Origin: Bacteroidetes bacterium UBA4408
GTDB taxonomy: Bacteria; Bacteroidota; Bacteroidia; UBA4408
DNA: 9,803 nucleotides
Direction of reading: 5' to 3'
NCBI GenBank assembly: GCA_002389785.1
Contig: DGQS01000021.1
Span: forward strand, 1-9,803
A program made the position numbers and the translations under genes. Positions within the stretch are counted from its first letter, which is position 1, and each line of letters starts with the position of its first letter. Shown in pieces: positions 1-7,899 of this stretch. Below the pieces are notes generated by a model. It ran no database searches and was not told the origin of the DNA. It saw only the letters and a list, made by a program, of their open reading frames with translations.

Positions 1-267
1 GTACACTATAAAATTATTGAAGGAACAAAGGAACGTGTTCAACAGTTTCAAGGAGTAATCTTACAACGTAAGGGCTCTGGTGCTGCTGAAACATTTACTA
101 TTCGTAAAATGTCGAATGGAGTAGGTGTTGAACGTATTATTCCGGTTAGTTCACCTGCTATCGAAAAAATTGAATTAAACAAAACAGGTGTTGTTCGTCG
201 TGCTAAAATATTTTACTTACGCGATCTTACCGGTAAAAAGGCAAGAATTAAAGAAAAACGAGTTTAG
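1..267 (+). CDS. rplS: 50S ribosomal protein L19, C-terminal part (5' end outside window)
   Basis: Frame 1 is open from the first base to a TAG stop at 265-267, giving 88 residues. The translation carries L19 signatures: an IIEGxxERVQxFxG segment near the left edge, [11 protein letters not shown] about residue 41, and the basic tail [23 protein letters not shown]19 sits at the 30S-50S interface of the large subunit. Full-length L19 is usually about 115-120 residues, so roughly 30 N-terminal residues lie left of the window. A strong hairpin terminator follows 16 bases after the stop, so this is the end of its transcription unit. In many bacteria rplS follows trmD, which cannot be checked here. 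Identification is secure from the motifs. Confidence 0.96.
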   Translation, partial: VHYKIIEGTKERVQQFQGVILQRKGSGAAETFTIRKMSNGVGVERIIPVSSPAIEKIELNKTGVVRRAKIFYLRDLTGKKARIKEKRV

Positions 268-283
268 TTATTTTCACCTCCAC

Positions 284-322
284 AAAAAAGGGAGTTTGCA
301 AATTAGCAGACTCCCTTTTTTT
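284..322. terminator. Rho-independent terminator, probably bidirectional
   Basis: GGGAGTTTGC (290-299) pairs with GCAGACTCCC (306-315) to form a 10-bp stem with one G-U pair and a 6-base loop. A T7 run (316-322) follows on the plus strand, and an A6 run (284-289) precedes it, giving a T6 tail on the minus strand. It lies between the rplS stop (267) and the mtaB stop (368), which converge, so one hairpin can end both transcripts. Confidence 0.92.
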
Positions 323-367
323 ATGCACATGTTTGTAAGTGTAGTTTGTAACCTCAGTTTTTTTTGA

Positions 368-1699
368 TTAAACCTCAACTAATGCTGCCTGTTCAATCAA
401 CAAATCTCCATCCGTATCAATTTTAATCAATTTAGAAGCTACTGTAGTATTAATAAGAGTGGAATCGTAGAACGTTTTTACCTTTACATAATTCGTAGTA
501 AAACCATGCATCATTCCATTTTTGTTATCGGCTTCAAACAATACATCGTAGGTTTTACCTAATTGTTGCTCGTAAAAATGTCGGCGTTTTTTCTCAGAAA
601 GTATCCGCAGCATTTTATTGCGTTTACGCCGCACCGATATTGGTACCACGTTTGGCATCGAGGCTGCATCGGTATTGTCGCGTTCGCTGTAAGTGAATAC
701 GTGTAAGTAGGATATATCCAACTCGTTTAAAAAATGATAAGTTTCTAAAAAATCCTCATCACTTTCTCCCGGAAATCCTACAATTACATCAACACCAATA
801 CAACAATTCGGAAGTACTTTTTTAATATGAGCTACACGTTCGGCATACAATTCACGGAGGTAACGACGACGCATTAATTTCAAAATTTTATTGCTACCCG
901 ATTGCAAAGGAATATGAAAGTGTGGTACAAATCGTTTCGACTGTGCTACAAATTCAATGGTTTCATCTTTCAGTAAATTGGGTTCTATACTACTGATACG
1001 AATGCGTTCAATGCTTTCTACCTGATCGAGTGCTTTCACTAAATCTAAAAAAGTATGTGCATGTTTTTTATTGCCAAACTCACCTTTGCCATAATCTCCA
1101 ATGTTTACGCCGGTAAGCACAATTTCGCGTATTCCTTGAGAAGCAATGTTTTTAGCGCTTGCTATTACATTTTCTACAGTATCGCTTCTGCTGATACCTC
1201 GGGCTAAAGGAATGGTGCAATAGGAACAAGTATAATCGCAACCGTCTTGAACTTTTAAAAAAGCACGTGTTCTATCACCAATAGAATAGGCATCTTTAAA
1301 AAAATTAGCCTGCTCAATTTCACAGGAATGTATTTCAGCTATTTCTTGTTTTTCGGAATGTTGCAGGTATTTTAGAATTGCAAATTTTTCGCTGGCACCC
1401 AATACTAAATCAACACCGGGGATTTCGGCAATTTCTTGTGGTTTAAGTTGAGCATAACAACCAACTACAATTATGAAAGCCGAAGGCATTAGTTTTAAGG
1501 CCGATTTTACAACCTTTTTACACTCTTTATCTGCATTTTCGGTTACAGAGCAAGTATTAATTACTACTATTTCAGCACCGGTTTCAAACTCAACTTTGTT
1601 GTAACCTGCCTCAGTAAACTGGCGTGAAATGGCCGAAGTTTCTGCAAAATTTAATTTGCATCCTAGCGTATAAAATGAAACTGTTTTTTGTACTTGCAT
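368..1699 (-). CDS. mtaB: tRNA (N6-L-threonylcarbamoyladenosine(37)-C2)-methylthiotransferase MtaB
   Basis: This 443-residue radical-SAM methylthiotransferase adds a methylthio group to C2 of t6A37 in ANN-decoding tRNAs, giving ms2t6A, which strengthens codon-anticodon pairing. The N-terminal MTTase domain has its three [4Fe-4S] cysteines at C14 (TLGCKLN), C50 (NTCSVT) and C81 (VGCYAQ). The radical-SAM cluster motif CxxxCxxC is at C154, C158 and C161 (GCDYTCSYCTIP), followed by the RGxSRS stretch usual in this family. The last 60 or so residues fit a TRAM RNA-binding domain. TLGCKLN at the N-terminus points to MtaB rather than MiaB or RimO. Length is normal for the family. The ATG at 1697-1699 starts the conserved region directly. 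It is transcribed alone, divergent from the GH16-like gene and convergent with rplS. A weak -7-like match (revcomp TATTTTCG, 1707-1714) lies just upstream without a clear -33 element. Confidence 0.94.
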   Translation of the reverse strand: MQVQKTVSFYTLGCKLNFAETSAISRQFTEAGYNKVEFETGAEIVVINTCSVTENADKECKKVVKSALKLMPSAFIIVVGCYAQLKPQEIAEIPGVDLVLGASEKFAILKYLQHSEKQEIAEIHSCEIEQANFFKDAYSIGDRTRAFLKVQDGCDYTCSYCTIPLARGISRSDTVENVIASAKNIASQGIREIVLTGVNIGDYGKGEFGNKKHAHTFLDLVKALDQVESIERIRISSIEPNLLKDETIEFVAQSKRFVPHFHIPLQSGSNKILKLMRRRYLRELYAERVAHIKKVLPNCCIGVDVIVGFPGESDEDFLETYHFLNELDISYLHVFTYSERDNTDAASMPNVVPISVRRKRNKMLRILSEKKRRHFYEQQLGKTYDVLFEADNKNGMMHGFTTNYVKVKTFYDSTLINTTVASKLIKIDTDGDLLIEQAALVEV

Positions 1700-1783
1700 G
1701 GGGCTGCGAAAATACGCTTTTATTTACAAACCATTGTTCATTAGTACTTCAAGACTTGCTTTATTTAAGGTAACTATTAGTTG

Positions 1784-1791
1784 TATTTTTG
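1784..1791 (+). promoter_or_regulatory. Candidate Bacteroidota -7 element for the GH16-like gene
   Basis: TATTTTTG matches the Bacteroidota -7 consensus TAnnTTTG exactly and lies 34 bases before the ATG at 1826. The nearest TTG (1756-1758) is about 25 bases upstream, slightly wider than the usual spacing, so the -33 half is unconvincing. It is the only good candidate in the 126-base divergent gap between mtaB and this gene. Confidence 0.4.
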
Positions 1792-1825
1792 AGTATGAGT
1801 CATTCTATTAACTATTAATTTTAAT

Positions 1826-2614
1826 ATGGTGGATGTAAAAACAAGGTTAATGGGACTGCTATTTTTACCATTAGCTGTATTTAATACAAGTGCTCAACCC
1901 GAAGGCATGAATGAACTTGTTACTGATAAAAATCAACTCAGATTTAGTGGTTACGACTGGATAATCAAAGAAACAGAGGAACTCAGAGGCCCGGGTCCCA
2001 ATTATTTTTTAAACAGTACCAAGAATATTTACATTGATGTGCTCGATAATTTGCACCTTAAAATAGTGAATGAAGAGGGTATTTGGAAATGTTCGGAAGT
2101 AATTTCTAAAAATCAGTTTGGTTATGGGCGCTATGTGTTTAATGTAAAGAGCCGTGTGGATTTATTAGACGCCAATGCAGTATTGGGAATATTTTTGTGG
2201 GATCCGAATGCACTGAAAGATTACAATCATGAAGTAGATATTGAATTAAGTAAATGGAGCATCACCAATAATACCAATGCGCAATTTGTTGTACAACCCA
2301 ATACCATTCCCGAAAACATAAAGCGGTTCAACATGAATTTAATGGGCAATTATTGCAGCTTTACAATAGATTGGTTTCCCGATCGAATTATATTTAATGC
2401 CTATCACGGACATATAGAATGTGATCCTAAAAAGAACTCAAAACCCAAAAATGTTCCCATTCAAAGTTGGGTGTTTAAAGATAAAGGTATACCAGTGCCA
2501 CGTCAATCAAATATTCGATTCAACCTATGGCTAAATCAAGGTAAGTCGCCTTTATACAATCAGGAACAAGAAGTTATTATAACCTGTTTTAGTTTTACTC
2601 CGTTAACACATTAA
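1826..2614 (+). CDS. Secreted GH16-like (concanavalin A-like lectin/glucanase) protein
   Basis: A 262-residue protein with a signal peptide (hydrophobic residues 9-22, likely cleavage after TSA, residue 23), so exported. The mature part resembles the GH16 jelly-roll fold: an N-terminal FSGYDW strand (40-45), GPGPNYF (55-61), then CSEVISKNQFGYGRYVF (89-105), a typical GH16 strand pair at the substrate cleft. The catalytic signature ExDxE is present as HEVDIELSKW, with E136 (nucleophile position), D138 and E140 (acid/base position) all kept. GH16 enzymes cut beta-1,3/1,4-glucans or galactans such as laminarin, agar or carrageenan; the substrate cannot be told from sequence. No T9SS tail and no carbohydrate-binding module are visible, so it probably stays periplasmic or is released another way. 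It stands alone, ending 12 bases from the convergent T9SS gene, with no sugar-transport (SusC/D) neighbours. Activity is inferred. Confidence 0.8.
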   Translation: MVDVKTRLMGLLFLPLAVFNTSAQPEGMNELVTDKNQLRFSGYDWIIKETEELRGPGPNYFLNSTKNIYIDVLDNLHLKIVNEEGIWKCSEVISKNQFGYGRYVFNVKSRVDLLDANAVLGIFLWDPNALKDYNHEVDIELSKWSITNNTNAQFVVQPNTIPENIKRFNMNLMGNYCSFTIDWFPDRIIFNAYHGHIECDPKKNSKPKNVPIQSWVFKDKGIPVPRQSNIRFNLWLNQGKSPLYNQEQEVIITCFSFTPLTH

Positions 2615-2626
2615 TTAGCATTTTAT

Positions 2627-4066
2627 CTAGTTAATAACTACCAACTTTTTGCTAGTTAATTTTTCACCATTGACACAGATTGAACATATATAAAATCCGG
2701 CATCTAATATAGAAGTGTCTATATAAATTCGTTCATCATTAGTATCGAGTTGTTTACTAAACACTTGTTTGCCTTGCAAATCAGATATAGTTAGTAAGGT
2801 GTTTTTATCAATCCCCATGTAATGTAAACCGGTGTAATTAGTTGCAGGATTGGGATATACATGCAAGTAAATTTCCTTTTTGCGTTCAACAATTTTCATT
2901 GGGTTATACAAATTACCATTGGCATCTAGCTTTACCATGTAACTTTTCTGTTGTCCATTACTAAACACAATTTGACCAACAGCAAACAAACCACTATCAG
3001 GTGTAGCAATTACATCAAATATTTCGGTTTTGGCGCTGGTGTCGCTTGGGCTTAATTGCTTGTACCAAAGGCTATCACCGTTATCGTTGAAACAAAATAT
3101 AGAGGCTTTGCCGTTTGGAGGATTAAATCCATTTGTTACTGGAATAAAAGAAACTATATTCGTTTTATTTGCTAATTCTAGGTTCACATTTCTATAGTAG
3201 ACTGAAGCATCAATAAAGTCATAAAATTTATTCCAATTCTTGGTACCTGCTGAATCAAATTTACTAACCATAAAAGGACTTTTTCCACCTATTAATTGAT
3301 TAGGAAATGAGGTCGTATAATAACTGCTTGAAGTTTTTTTTAGCAATTCTATGACAGTTGACCCAGTATCAACATTAAGAACAACGGAACTATTAATGCC
3401 ACCAATTAAATTGGCTTGAACAACCCGATACGTATTGGACAAATTATTTGTAACCAAATAATAAAAATTAGTGTCAGATAACAATAAATTATTCTTGGAA
3501 ACAAATGAATTATTAGGGTTATAAAAAGATGTGGATTGATGAGTAAAACCAGCAGTTGAATAATTTAATAGAGAGAGTGGTTTTAACCACATGAACAGTG
3601 ACCCATCTGGTTTAACTTTTATCGTATTACCTTCAGTTGAAGCATTTAATAATGTTGTAGTGTAGTTTTTTAACCAAACAATATTTCCATTGTTGTTGTA
3701 CTTTGCTAACCAAATCATAAACTGATGATCACCGGTTGAGTCTTCTCTAACACCCAATAAGTAATATCCTCCATCATTACTATTTCGCACAAATTGCAAA
3801 TTACCAGAATTCGACAGAATTTGGAATTGTGTATACCAAACTGTATCACCCCAAGCATTTAGTTTTAAAATCGCATCAAATCTTGCGGTATTGTTTACCG
3901 ATTTTTCACCTGATGCAATAATAAATCCGCCATCGTTAGTTAAATCACAGCTTTTTGCAATTTCAACATCGTTTAATTTTCGATAAGATTTTTCGAAGGT
4001 TATTTGTGCAATTAAACTATTGATGACAAGAGAATATATACCCAAAAAAACAATTACTTTTTTCAT
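2627..4066 (-). CDS. T9SS-targeted secreted repeat protein of unknown function
   Basis: A 479-residue protein with a signal peptide (residues 1-20, ending SLIA before Q21) and a C-terminal type IX sorting domain from about residue 403 (VYPNPATN), with the ISDLQGKQVF strand and a late AGFYICSICVNGEK-type strand ending in KKLVVIN. It would cross the inner membrane by Sec and the outer membrane by the Por/T9SS machine, with tail removal or surface anchoring. The middle is built of blades of one pattern, a hydrophobic strand plus K-[LFY]-[ND]-x2-G-x-W: about 67-81, 120-135, 267-281, 323-337 and 377-390, alternating with DGGF/DGGY/DSGL segments near 45, 98 and 358. This suggests a beta-propeller-like fold; no catalytic motif is evident. 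It starts 2 bp after the stop of the upstream T9SS gene, so the two are almost certainly co-transcribed. Confidence 0.87.
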   Translation of the reverse strand: MKKVIVFLGIYSLVINSLIAQITFEKSYRKLNDVEIAKSCDLTNDGGFIIASGEKSVNNTARFDAILKLNAWGDTVWYTQFQILSNSGNLQFVRNSNDGGYYLLGVREDSTGDHQFMIWLAKYNNNGNIVWLKNYTTTLLNASTEGNTIKVKPDGSLFMWLKPLSLLNYSTAGFTHQSTSFYNPNNSFVSKNNLLLSDTNFYYLVTNNLSNTYRVVQANLIGGINSSVVLNVDTGSTVIELLKKTSSSYYTTSFPNQLIGGKSPFMVSKFDSAGTKNWNKFYDFIDASVYYRNVNLELANKTNIVSFIPVTNGFNPPNGKASIFCFNDNGDSLWYKQLSPSDTSAKTEIFDVIATPDSGLFAVGQIVFSNGQQKSYMVKLDANGNLYNPMKIVERKKEIYLHVYPNPATNYTGLHYMGIDKNTLLTISDLQGKQVFSKQLDTNDERIYIDTSILDAGFYICSICVNGEKLTSKKLVVIN

Positions 4067-4068
4067 TG

Positions 4069-6045
4069 TTATTGAATTTTAATTATTTTTTTGAAGGTGA
4101 CAGAAGTACCAAAAACCTTAGCTAAATATAAGCCCTCTGGGAATAAATCTACATTAATTATTTCATGTATACTTTTAAGTTTTTTTTCCATTAATACTCT
4201 TCCTTTGCTATCATATAAAGCAAAATTTGTATTATTATTTTCATTTGAGTTTATTAGTATTTCAATGTTATTATCAGTAACATTAAAATTAATTTTGTTT
4301 TCCAAGTATATAGGCTCATTTTTAGTTGAATTACCAATTCGATGGTACTGGTGAGCCGGAACAATAGCAACGGAAGTTGGATTGTTTAAAGTAGAGTAAT
4401 TGTACCACATAAATGCTCCTATGTAATTATTTTCAGTTTCAAAAATACAAGTGGTATTAGTATCTACATCATATTCATTACAAAAATCACAATAGAATAA
4501 ATTATTAGTTGCCAATTCGCATTGATAATTAAATTCCCACTCAAAAAATACCAAAGAATCGGTCCGATGTGGATTGGGTGAAGCATACGCTGGGCTAATA
4601 GTGCTGTTTAAATATGGTCCAAAAAAATTATTTCCCCAATACATAGTATCACCATTAACATCTAATAATTCAGAACCAAAGCAATGTTTTTTTTCACCTT
4701 GACTTGCAGCTGAAAATAAAGGTATAATTTCGGTTTTTGCTGAAAGTGAACTAGGGTTATTGTGAAACTTTGTCATAGCAGCTCCAACCTTGCGAATTAA
4801 ACTAAGTGGTGAATTTCGATTATAGGTAGGCCGGTAATCAGTTAATAATATCCTATTGTAATATTTTCCAATAAAGGCAGCTTGTGCAGAAACCCAAGGG
4901 ACATTGCCAGCTGCTGTGTCCCATTGTGTAATTGGAGAACTATAGCTACTTTCATAACGAGGTCCTTCAAGGACTAATTCTAATTCTGTTTTTATTTGCC
5001 CGCACATCATACGTTCAGCATAAAAGGCCATTTGTGTTAATGCAATGAAGTTATCCCAAGCAAACTTTTCTTTTGTTTTTTCAGGCCAAGTGGTTTTATC
5101 GTTAAAATTATTAAACGTACCACTATTCCAATATTCATACTCTACACTTATGTAATCAAAAGCATAAATTCCTAAAGGAGGGTAGGCAGCATCTGCGTAT
5201 TCGTCGTCGCTGCAATCGGCACAATCATTCGAGTTATAGAGCCATTGTTTGGTTGCATAGGTATATTGCATTAACCGCAAAATTCCTTTTAGCATTTCTG
5301 CTCTTTCAAGCAACGGATATTGGTGTAAAAATTCATCCACATTAAATGTTTCCGAATCAGGATCTACCTCACTTGCCAAATCAGGATTAATATAAGGAGT
5401 GTTTATGTTACTTTCTGCAAATGCAAATACCTCAGATGTATCGTAACCACAAGGCCCAAGAGTATTGCTAAAATTATAGTAAAATGGTGAGTTATTAAAA
5501 GAGTAATTTGGTGTGGAGGTTACCGGGTCTAAAAAATCTTTGTTGGTTACCACCATTCCAATTTCAATTCCTTTTTGATGAGCAACTTTTAAAAACTCTC
5601 GCAAAGCATCCCAATAAATGCTATCACCAATTATGGTATGATATACATTACCTATTTTAAACCTCTTAGTTAGTGAATATATCGCTAAGTACTTAAAGTA
5701 ATTTTGTGTTGCATAGTCAAATAATTCCTGTGTTTTAAGAGTATGGCCAGTAGTGTCATATTGATTTCCATTTTGATAAATTTCCTGAATCAATTCATCT
5801 CCACAACTCACATACATTCCTCTCCATTGCGGTAAATTCGATATAGGACTAATAGGTGGAGGAGATTGGGAAAACGAAGTGATTGTGATACTCATCAATA
5901 CCAATAAAAATAGAAATGAAGTAATTTTCGAAAAGAACCTAATATGATAGGATGAAACCCTTAATCCTGTAGGGGGGGGGTAAATTGAGGATACTTTTTT
6001 GGTATTTAAAGAATCCAATTCTTCAATTGAATTATGTTTTTTCAT
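4069..6045 (-). CDS. Large T9SS-targeted secreted protein, possibly TIM-barrel-like, with poly-C tract
   Basis: I place the start at the ATG at 6043-6045 (658 aa). The frame extends 20 codons further to a TTG at 6105, but the MKKHN start is more credible. A hydrophobic export segment lies at residues 38-60 (FFSKITSFLFLL through TSFSQ), preceded by an unusually long hydrophilic extension of about 35 residues. That extension contains P23-P25, encoded by a run of nine C (5972-5980). The mature part begins with a proline-rich stretch and WRGMYVSCGDE, then alternates strands and helices (KGIEIGMVVTNKD, GIYAFDYISVEYEYW, TELELVLEGP). Acidic residues at strand ends are suggestive of a TIM-barrel glycosidase-like domain, but this is inference. 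CADC (275-278) and a later CDFC may form disulfides. The last 67 residues are a T9SS sorting domain (ALYDSKGRVLMEKK, LFPEGLYLAKVF, end KIIKIQ). First gene of a two-gene unit. Confidence 0.84.
   Translation of the reverse strand: MKKHNSIEELDSLNTKKVSSIYPPPTGLRVSSYHIRFFSKITSFLFLLVLMSITITSFSQSPPPISPISNLPQWRGMYVSCGDELIQEIYQNGNQYDTTGHTLKTQELFDYATQNYFKYLAIYSLTKRFKIGNVYHTIIGDSIYWDALREFLKVAHQKGIEIGMVVTNKDFLDPVTSTPNYSFNNSPFYYNFSNTLGPCGYDTSEVFAFAESNINTPYINPDLASEVDPDSETFNVDEFLHQYPLLERAEMLKGILRLMQYTYATKQWLYNSNDCADCSDDEYADAAYPPLGIYAFDYISVEYEYWNSGTFNNFNDKTTWPEKTKEKFAWDNFIALTQMAFYAERMMCGQIKTELELVLEGPRYESSYSSPITQWDTAAGNVPWVSAQAAFIGKYYNRILLTDYRPTYNRNSPLSLIRKVGAAMTKFHNNPSSLSAKTEIIPLFSAASQGEKKHCFGSELLDVNGDTMYWGNNFFGPYLNSTISPAYASPNPHRTDSLVFFEWEFNYQCELATNNLFYCDFCNEYDVDTNTTCIFETENNYIGAFMWYNYSTLNNPTSVAIVPAHQYHRIGNSTKNEPIYLENKINFNVTDNNIEILINSNENNNTNFALYDSKGRVLMEKKLKSIHEIINVDLFPEGLYLAKVFGTSVTFKKIIKIQ
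5972..5980 (-). repeat. Mononucleotide tract C9 (G9 on + strand) inside the T9SS gene
   Basis: Nine consecutive G on the plus strand read as C9 in the gene, spanning the codons for Y22-P25 of the 658-aa protein. Only nine (or nine plus or minus three) keep the frame. With C8 the frame meets TAA four codons after the tract begins to shift, and with C10 it meets TAG about ten codons on. Such a run is very unlikely by chance in A/T-rich DNA and fits a slipped-strand contingency locus. Confidence 0.85.
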
Positions 6046-6217
6046 CGTAATTAATTTAGGTAAGTATTTATAAAAATTACTCAAACGAATATACAAATAA
6101 TTCAAATGGCTTGATATTATGATATATTAAAATTTTATAGCAAATTGATTCAATCTAAACCTGAGTAAAAAATTCGATATTCGCATTTACTAATTTAGCA
6201 CAGCTTTTTTTTACATC

Positions 6218-7441
6218 ATGAGAAAAATTATTGTCTACAGCATTACCCTCTTTATTTTTTTGCTTCCCTTATGGATGTGGATTTATTGGCAACTCACTCC
6301 GGCTCGAAACATGGAAGCTTTTATCCTCGATAAAACCGTTATGACCAATGCCGGCGATAATCACAAGAGTTTCAATTTTGTGCTTACCAACAATAAATTT
6401 TCAAAGCAAAACGGACAACTTTACGATGAAACAAAGGATTACATGGGTTTTTTTCCGGAAGAATTTTTTATGTATTCCATCAACGATTTGAGCCATAGTA
6501 ACGAACAACAACTTGATTCGCTTGCCAAACATTACGACCTGGCTTACTATACCGACATGAACGGAATTAATTATGACGAATGGTTTGTTGATGTGGGCGA
6601 AACCAAACACAATGCTAATGAATTGCTGGATATAGTTGGGGGCATTTTTGGTCGCACCAAAAAAAAGGAACACGATAAGTTGGTGTACGGAGGTCTGGTA
6701 AAACAGGATGTTGAATTTTTGCGCAAAATGAAGGAAAGCAAGAAACTTATTTTAACCGAGTTTAATATGTTGGCTCCTCCTACCAAATCGGTTTTCCGCA
6801 AGCAAGCAGAAGATATGTTTGGTATTCGCTGGACCGGCTGGATGGGACGCTATTTCGACAATCTTGATACCAATCAAACACCCGAAGTACCTAAGTGGCT
6901 GGTGCATCTTTACAAAAATCAAAATAAAAACCAATGGCCTTTTACCAAATCGGGAATTGTATTTATTAAGGACAACAATGAAGTTGTAATACTTGAAAAG
7001 GACAAAGATTTAATCAACGATTTGCCTGTGGTTACTACCAATGCAAGTGATCAGGAAAAATTTAATGTTCCCGGAAAAGTTGAATTTCCATTTTGGTTCG
7101 ATATTATACAAGCCTTGCCAAACAATCATTTGGTGAGCGAATATGTGCTCGAAACAACCCCGGAAGGACAAAAACTTTTGCAGCAACATGGTATTCCCAC
7201 TCATTTTCCGGCAACAGTGGAACATTACAAAGACGATTATAAATTTTATTATTTCGCAGGCGATTTTGCGGATAATCCACACGATAAAAACCGCATGAAA
7301 AAAATGCGCGGTATCACCAAATTCAGATACATGTTGTACATGAAGGAAGACAAAACCGACCGCAATCGTTTTTTCTGGGCCTATTATCAATCGGTGGTTT
7401 CAAGCATATTAAACAAGTATTACACTGAATTGCCAAAATAA
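6218..7441 (+). CDS. Membrane-anchored protein of unknown function (407 aa)
   Basis: One N-terminal membrane segment (residues 4-26) with no cleavage site visible, so probably a signal anchor holding a large domain outside the inner membrane. Segments that look conserved-type, judging by composition and clustering: LDKTV (37-41), YMGFFPEEFF (75-84), LVYGGL (155-160), LTEFNMLAPPT (179-189), IRWTGWMGRYF (203-213) and PFWFDII (291-297). The run of W, G and aromatic residues at 203-213 is the most distinctive. I have the impression of a widespread but uncharacterised family with this layout, and cannot name a domain or reaction. It is divergent from the T9SS unit (a 172-bp gap from its ATG at 6045) and followed after 90 bp by the DUF486-type gene. 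A T8 run (6205-6212) lies just before the ATG; no Shine-Dalgarno site is seen. The ATG start is supported by the membrane segment beginning directly after MRK. Confidence 0.82.
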   Translation: MRKIIVYSITLFIFLLPLWMWIYWQLTPARNMEAFILDKTVMTNAGDNHKSFNFVLTNNKFSKQNGQLYDETKDYMGFFPEEFFMYSINDLSHSNEQQLDSLAKHYDLAYYTDMNGINYDEWFVDVGETKHNANELLDIVGGIFGRTKKKEHDKLVYGGLVKQDVEFLRKMKESKKLILTEFNMLAPPTKSVFRKQAEDMFGIRWTGWMGRYFDNLDTNQTPEVPKWLVHLYKNQNKNQWPFTKSGIVFIKDNNEVVILEKDKDLINDLPVVTTNASDQEKFNVPGKVEFPFWFDIIQALPNNHLVSEYVLETTPEGQKLLQQHGIPTHFPATVEHYKDDYKFYYFAGDFADNPHDKNRMKKMRGITKFRYMLYMKEDKTDRNRFFWAYYQSVVSSILNKYYTELPK

Positions 7442-7467
7442 AAACAACCATCTAACTTTCAATAAAC

Positions 7468-7502
7468 AACACTCAATTCTAAATTCTAAATTCTCAATTC
7501 AA
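7468..7502. repeat. Degenerate tandem heptamer AATTCTA, about 4-5 copies
   Basis: Units AATTCTA (7475-7481), AATTCTA (7482-7488), AATTCTC (7489-7495) and AATTCAA (7496-7502), with a weaker AACACTC copy at 7468-7474. It occupies the 90-bp gap before the DUF486-type gene, 28 bases ahead of its TTG start. No long dyad is present. It is probably a simple-sequence spacer. Confidence 0.6.
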
Positions 7503-7530
7503 ATTACTCAACATTCAAAACCCAATCATC

Positions 7531-7899
7531 TTGCGAGGCATTTATACCATACTGCTTTTAGTACTCTCCAACCTATTTATGACACTTGCCTGGTACGGGC
7601 ATTTGCAAGTAAAAAAAATCAGCTGGATGCAAGGTGCCGGCTTGCTTAGTTTAATTCTGGTAAGTTGGGGACTTGCATTTTTTGAATATATTTTTCAGGT
7701 TCCGGCCAATCGTATTGGTTTCAACGATAATGGCGGACCATTTAATTTATTTCAACTTAAAATTATTCAGGAAGTAATATCCATTACTGTATTTACGGTA
7801 TTTGCAGTATACATTTTTAAAACCGACAAACTCAGTTTGAATTATATCATAGGCTTTATTTTTATGATACTGGCGGTTTACTTTATTTTTAAAAAATAA
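7531..7899 (+). CDS. DUF486 / DMT-superfamily small membrane protein
   Basis: A 122-residue protein of four hydrophobic segments (about 3-23, 35-55, 76-96, 101-120), a size and topology matching DUF486 (COG3169), a small branch of the drug/metabolite transporter superfamily. Family hallmarks are visible: LSNLFMTLAWYGHL (12-25), WGLAFFEYIFQVPANRIG (46-63) and LKIIQEVISITVF (76-88). Such short four-helix proteins would need to dimerise to transport, but the substrate is unknown. The start is a TTG at 7531: no ATG lies upstream in frame, and the reading MRGIYTILLL matches the usual beginning of the family. It is read in the same direction as its neighbours, 90 bp after the 407-aa gene and 59 bp before the carbonic anhydrase. 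Co-transcription is possible but not shown. Confidence 0.85.
   Translation: MRGIYTILLLVLSNLFMTLAWYGHLQVKKISWMQGAGLLSLILVSWGLAFFEYIFQVPANRIGFNDNGGPFNLFQLKIIQEVISITVFTVFAVYIFKTDKLSLNYIIGFIFMILAVYFIFKK

Noticed and set aside
4091..4354. 87-codon open frame on the plus strand
   Set aside because: It lies antisense to the T9SS sorting-domain coding region of the 658-aa gene, which has clear homology. Its hydrophobic translation is what a reversed A/T-rich coding strand gives.
6043..6105. TTG at 6105 as the start of the large T9SS gene
   Set aside because: An ATG followed by KKHN at 6043-6045 is in frame. The additional 20 residues are ordinary translated A/T-rich leader and move the signal segment even further from the N-terminus.
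6401..7390. Several open frames on the minus strand opposite the 407-aa gene
   Set aside because: They are shadows of a longer, better-supported gene with a signal anchor and motif blocks. No start context or family match is visible.
7468..7502. Possible CRISPR or iteron array
   Set aside because: Units are 7 bp, contiguous and degenerate with no spacers, and no replication or cas gene is near.
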